A DNA stretch of 16,082 nt from assembly GCA_013151655.1 (NCBI GenBank), contig JAADHX010000174.1, forward strand, positions 1-16,082, written 5' to 3'. A program made the translations under genes and the position numbers. The notes beneath the pieces are model-generated. The model saw only the letters and a list, made by a program, of their open reading frames with translations, was not told where the DNA came from and ran no database searches. This DNA is from Actinomycetota bacterium (GTDB lineage: Bacteria > Actinomycetota > Acidimicrobiia > Acidimicrobiales > Poriferisodalaceae). Of the stretch, positions 13,778 to 16,082 are shown one piece after another; the stretch's first letter is position 1, and every line of letters begins with the position of its first letter.

Positions 13778-13980
13778 TTGTCTGGGCTTCCTGGCAAGAA
13801 CTCCAGGTAGTTCGAGAAGATCACGGCGATGCCCGAAAAGAACAACACCCCCATGAGGATCGGGATCCAAGCAGCGCTAGGCGGAGCTGCAACTGGCTTG
13901 TGACCGACTTCGGTCTCGTAACCAGCGGGCCGGGTGCCCTTAGCGGTGACTCTTCCTGGGTTGTTGTGCGATCGCGACAT
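13711..13980 (-). CDS. crgA: CrgA-like cell division protein
   Basis: 89 aa. A basic, polar N-terminus (MSRSHNNPGRVTAKGTRPAG) is followed by two transmembrane helices (about 38-59, WIPILMGVLFFSGIAVIFSNYL; and 68-86, NYWLLGGLGAVLAGIITAT), with a short extracytoplasmic loop and the terminal TQWR. CrgA proteins have this size, two helices, a PSxxW start to helix 1 and a basic end such as MRWH. CrgA is a small actinobacterial divisome protein that interacts with FtsZ and penicillin-binding proteins. The neighbouring gene but one is a PASTA-kinase tail, as crgA sits near pknB in mycobacteria. ATG 13980 is leaderless by promoter position (TATCGT 8 nt upstream). Confidence 0.82.
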   Translation of the reverse strand: MSRSHNNPGRVTAKGTRPAGYETEVGHKPVAAPPSAAWIPILMGVLFFSGIAVIFSNYLEFLPGSPDNYWLLGGLGAVLAGIITATQWR

Positions 13981-13988
13981 GGCTCACC

Positions 13989-13994
13989 ACGATA
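13989..13994 (-). promoter_or_regulatory. Candidate -10 of crgA
   Basis: TATCGT (minus strand, 13994-13989) stands 8 nt before ATG 13980. The intervening GGTGAG would be too close to the ATG for a normal ribosome binding site, so a leaderless mRNA is favoured. Confidence 0.45.
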
Positions 13995-14067
13995 CGCGAA
14001 GACGCGCGAATAGTCGCCTCCCGCAACGCTCGGGAATGCGAAACCCACCCAAGAGCGTTTTCCCAGC

Positions 14068-15207
14068 ATGGGAAACCTAAGACTCGCCGCCATAGCCATG
14101 ACCATTCTCGTTATCACCGCCGCGTGCGGCGACAGCGATTCAAGTTCGATAGATGCCGGCGAGGTCGCTAGCGCGCTCGACGACCCCGAACACGACTCGT
14201 TTCCGCCCGCCCTCATAGACGTCGACCTTGTAATCAGCGGCGGGCCGCCGCCCGATGGCATTCCCCCAATTGATCAACCGAACTACGCCGCAATCGAAGA
14301 CATCGACTTCCTCACCGACACAGAACCGGTCGTCGTGCTCGACATCAACGGCGACGTCCGAGCATTCCCGCTTCAGATCATGACGTGGCATGAGATCGTC
14401 AACGACACCATCGGCGACGTACCAGTGACGATCAGCTTCTGCCCTCTCTGTACGTCAGCGATTGCTTTCGAAAGAACCATCAACGGCGAGGTCAATACGT
14501 TCGGCACAAGTGGTCAGTTGTTCAACTCCTCGCTCGTTATGTACGACAGGCTCACCGAAACGTTGTGGACCCATTTCGATGGCCGCGCCGTCATCGGTGC
14601 TCTCACCGGGACCGAACTCACGAAACGTCCAATGCAGACTGTCTCGTGGGCGAGCTTCAAGGAGTCGTTCCCTGATGGCATCGTTTTGACCCGAGACACT
14701 GGTTTCGGGCGCAACTATGGCCAGAACCCTTACCCAGGCTACGACGCCGTCGGCGAGCGACCATTCTTGTTCGTTGGCGAAATCGATGGCCAGCTTGCAG
14801 CCAAGGAGCGCGTGCTGGCTGTGCGCGGTGAAGAGACCAAGGTTCTCCAGACAAGCCTGCTCGCCGAGGTGTCGACGGTAACCTTCCAACTCGACGGGGT
14901 CGACGTTGTCGCCCTCCATACCGCCGGTACCTCTAGTGCCCTCGACACCCCAACTCTGGCCGATGGTCGCGATGTTGGAGCAACCGGAGTGTTCATCGCG
15001 GCTGTCGCTGGCGAGGCAGTCGACCTCACCACCAATAACGACGGAACGTTCACGGACTCGGTGAGCGGTTCGAACTTCGACATATTTGGGCTGGCCATCG
15101 ACGGTCCGCTTGTCGGCTCGCAGCTAGATCGGGTCGAAGCCCTCGACACGTTTTGGTTCGCCATTGCAGCCTTCACACCTGATGCCGAGATTATCGACGT
15201 CGGCTAA
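14068..15207 (+). CDS. DUF3179 domain lipoprotein
   Basis: 379 aa. The N-terminus MGNLRLAAIAMTILVITAAC is a lipoprotein signal with lipobox TAAC; Cys20 would be lipidated, so the protein is tethered outside the membrane. The DUF3179 blocks are complete and in order: DGIPPIDQPNY (63), AFPLQIMTWHEIVND (99-113), SFCPLCTSAIAFERT (123-137), FGTSGQLFNSSLVMYDR (145-161), YGQNPYPGYD (217-226) and TFWFAIAAFTPDA near the end. The function of this family is unknown. The invariant Cys pair (125, 128) and His108 suggest a metal- or redox-active site, which is inference. It is divergent from crgA and convergent with the PASTA gene. No clear ribosome binding site or TANNNT box precedes its ATG. Confidence 0.9.
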   Translation: MGNLRLAAIAMTILVITAACGDSDSSSIDAGEVASALDDPEHDSFPPALIDVDLVISGGPPPDGIPPIDQPNYAAIEDIDFLTDTEPVVVLDINGDVRAFPLQIMTWHEIVNDTIGDVPVTISFCPLCTSAIAFERTINGEVNTFGTSGQLFNSSLVMYDRLTETLWTHFDGRAVIGALTGTELTKRPMQTVSWASFKESFPDGIVLTRDTGFGRNYGQNPYPGYDAVGERPFLFVGEIDGQLAAKERVLAVRGEETKVLQTSLLAEVSTVTFQLDGVDVVALHTAGTSSALDTPTLADGRDVGATGVFIAAVAGEAVDLTTNNDGTFTDSVSGSNFDIFGLAIDGPLVGSQLDRVEALDTFWFAIAAFTPDAEIIDVG

Positions 15208-15228
15208 GAACAAGCAGCGGCGTCGCAG

Positions 15229-16082
15229 CTAGCCGCCGTCGGTGGTTGTGGTGGTGGTGGTCGTGGTCGACGACGTAGTGGTCGTCGAACTGGTAGTCGT
15301 GGTTGCGACCGTTGTTGTTGTGGCCTGCGTTGTTGTGGTGGTCGACGACGTTGTCGTGGTCGGAGGTTCGTCTAGAGCGTCACCAACCAAAACCAGGATC
15401 TCGGTTCCAGGAAATGCCTCTTCGCCAGGGGAAGGCCTGAGTTCGACGACTTGGCCGTCGTTTTCGTCTTCGAACGGCAACTCGACAATCTCGATTCGCG
15501 TGACAAACCCGTCGGCCTGAAGCCGCGCCTCAACAACGGCTGGGTCGGTACTGCCAATCGCCTCTAGGCCCGGAATGATGAGAATCTCTGGGCCCTTGGA
15601 CACCGTAAGGATCACCACCGATTCCCTTTCGAGCATCGTGCCAGCCGGAGGGTCGATCAATACAACAACGCCAGGCTCGAACGCTTCGGAGAAGATTTCT
15701 TCGGCCTGGACGTCTTGAAGGTCGGCCCTGGCAAGAGCGACACGAGCCTCGGTTACATCGAGACCGATGAGTTCGGGAACAGCCACCTGGCCGAGCCCGA
15801 GCGACACAATGATAGTGATCGAGGCTCCGGCAGGGCGCTGCTCGCCGGCACTCACACTCTGAGAGATAACCCGACCAAGTTCGATATTGGGGTCGGTCAG
15901 CTCCTGAATTACAGGATCGAACCCGGCCAGCCGCAGCTGGTTTTCGGCCTCGACCGATTCGAGGCCAACAATGTTTGGCACATCAATCAGGACCGCGCCC
16001 GAGGAAGCACGCAGGATGATCTCCTCGGTCTTGTCGATAACCAGACCCGAACGAGGATCCTGAGCGAACACCTCGTTCTCGG
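15229..16082 (-). CDS. PASTA-domain protein, C-terminal part of probable PknB-type Ser/Thr kinase (partial)
   Basis: The frame is open to the window edge, so the N-terminal part lies outside; the GTG at 16071 is probably not the real start. It shows the end of one PASTA domain (DPRSGLVIDKTEEIILRAS) and three more: VPNIVGLESVEAENQLRLAGF, VPELIGLDVTEARVALARADL and IPGLEAIGSTDPAVVEARLQADGF. Each closes with a G-x-V, P-x-G, V-x-S-style ending. PASTA repeats bind muropeptides or peptidoglycan outside the cell and usually follow a kinase domain and one transmembrane helix. The protein ends in a ~40-residue Thr/Ser-rich tail. The kinase identity rests on PASTA number and on the nearby crgA; a PASTA penicillin-binding protein is the alternative. 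Confidence 0.82.
   Translation of the reverse strand, partial: ENEVFAQDPRSGLVIDKTEEIILRASSGAVLIDVPNIVGLESVEAENQLRLAGFDPVIQELTDPNIELGRVISQSVSAGEQRPAGASITIIVSLGLGQVAVPELIGLDVTEARVALARADLQDVQAEEIFSEAFEPGVVVLIDPPAGTMLERESVVILTVSKGPEILIIPGLEAIGSTDPAVVEARLQADGFVTRIEIVELPFEDENDGQVVELRPSPGEEAFPGTEILVLVGDALDEPPTTTTSSTTTTTQATTTTVATTTTSSTTTTSSTTTTTTTTTDGG
15241..15360 (-). repeat. Low-complexity Thr-rich coding tract
   Basis: 120 nt of mostly ACN codons (seen as GTGGTTGTGGT-like triplets on the plus strand) encode 40 residues, all Thr except three Ser pairs, two Ala, one Gln and one Val. It is the extracytoplasmic tail of the PASTA protein, a likely flexible or glycosylated spacer and a site prone to repeat slippage. 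Confidence 0.85.

Noticed and set aside
14025..14059. 7-bp inverted repeat AACGCTC / GAGCGTT before the DUF3179 gene
   Set aside because: Short arms and a 21-bp spacer are easily expected by chance in GC-rich DNA.
15208..15240. Possible hairpin GCGGC / GCCGC between convergent DUF3179 and PASTA genes
   Set aside because: Only a 5-bp stem with a 10-nt loop and no T-run; too weak to call a terminator.
15241..15360. Repetitive GTGGT-like tract as a possible CRISPR or tandem-repeat array
   Set aside because: It is in-frame Thr/Ser coding sequence with no spacer structure.

Overview
The window looks like a chromosomal, largely housekeeping segment of a GC-rich Actinomycetota, most likely an Acidimicrobiia-type lineage. 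The evidence is a CrgA-like divisome protein, a DUF3499 protein, a mycothiol-dependent maleylpyruvate isomerase (MDMPI)-like gene, and a PASTA-repeat protein ending in a Thr-rich tail. The lineage is inferred from gene content, not from a marker-gene comparison. No IS element, phage gene or CRISPR array is visible.

Layout. 1-260: a dyad hairpin and a tRNA-Ser(UGA) gene reading left. 259-2576: a leaderless gene for a TyrA (prephenate dehydrogenase) - unknown domain - PheA (prephenate dehydratase) fusion. 2587-4257 (-): an atypical ClC channel/transporter with CBS domains. 4355-5907 (+): a translationally coupled pair, a metallo-beta-lactamase-fold hydrolase plus a 3-mercaptopyruvate-type sulfurtransferase, which looks like a sulfane-sulfur module. 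5921-7606 (-): an operon of ECF sigma factor, zinc-binding anti-sigma factor and short MscS-like channel. It faces, across a shared inverted repeat, a second membrane gene of the TM-helix/MscS-related type (7754-8431 +). 8488-8952 (+): DUF3499. 9059-9472 (-): a degenerate RsbW/GHKL-like protein. 9560-9817 (+): a small one-TM protein with a Cys cluster. 9891-12838 (-): two tandem paralogous membrane-anchored proteins sharing six cysteines, of unknown function. 12940-13777: a decayed pair, an MDMPI-like gene broken by a TG duplication and facing the stub of a WYL/YafY-type regulator; the promoter and palindrome between them look intact. 13711-13980 (-): crgA. 14068-15207 (+): a DUF3179 lipoprotein. 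15229-window end (-): the PASTA C-terminus of a probable PknB-type kinase.

Two things stand out at the level of the whole window. First, six coding starts have a TANNNT -10 hexamer 6-8 nt before the ATG, and the tRNA has one 7 nt before its mature end. This indicates widespread leaderless transcription, and it decides several starts, including the fusion gene at 273 rather than 243. Second, gene order recalls the origin-proximal region of actinobacteria: crgA next to a PASTA kinase, and pheA-like next to tRNA-Ser.

The most unusual items are the TyrA-X-PheA fusion with a damaged dehydratase site, the ClC with altered filter and proton-path residues, the two-channel ECF module, the six-Cys paralog pair, and the decaying WYL/MDMPI module.
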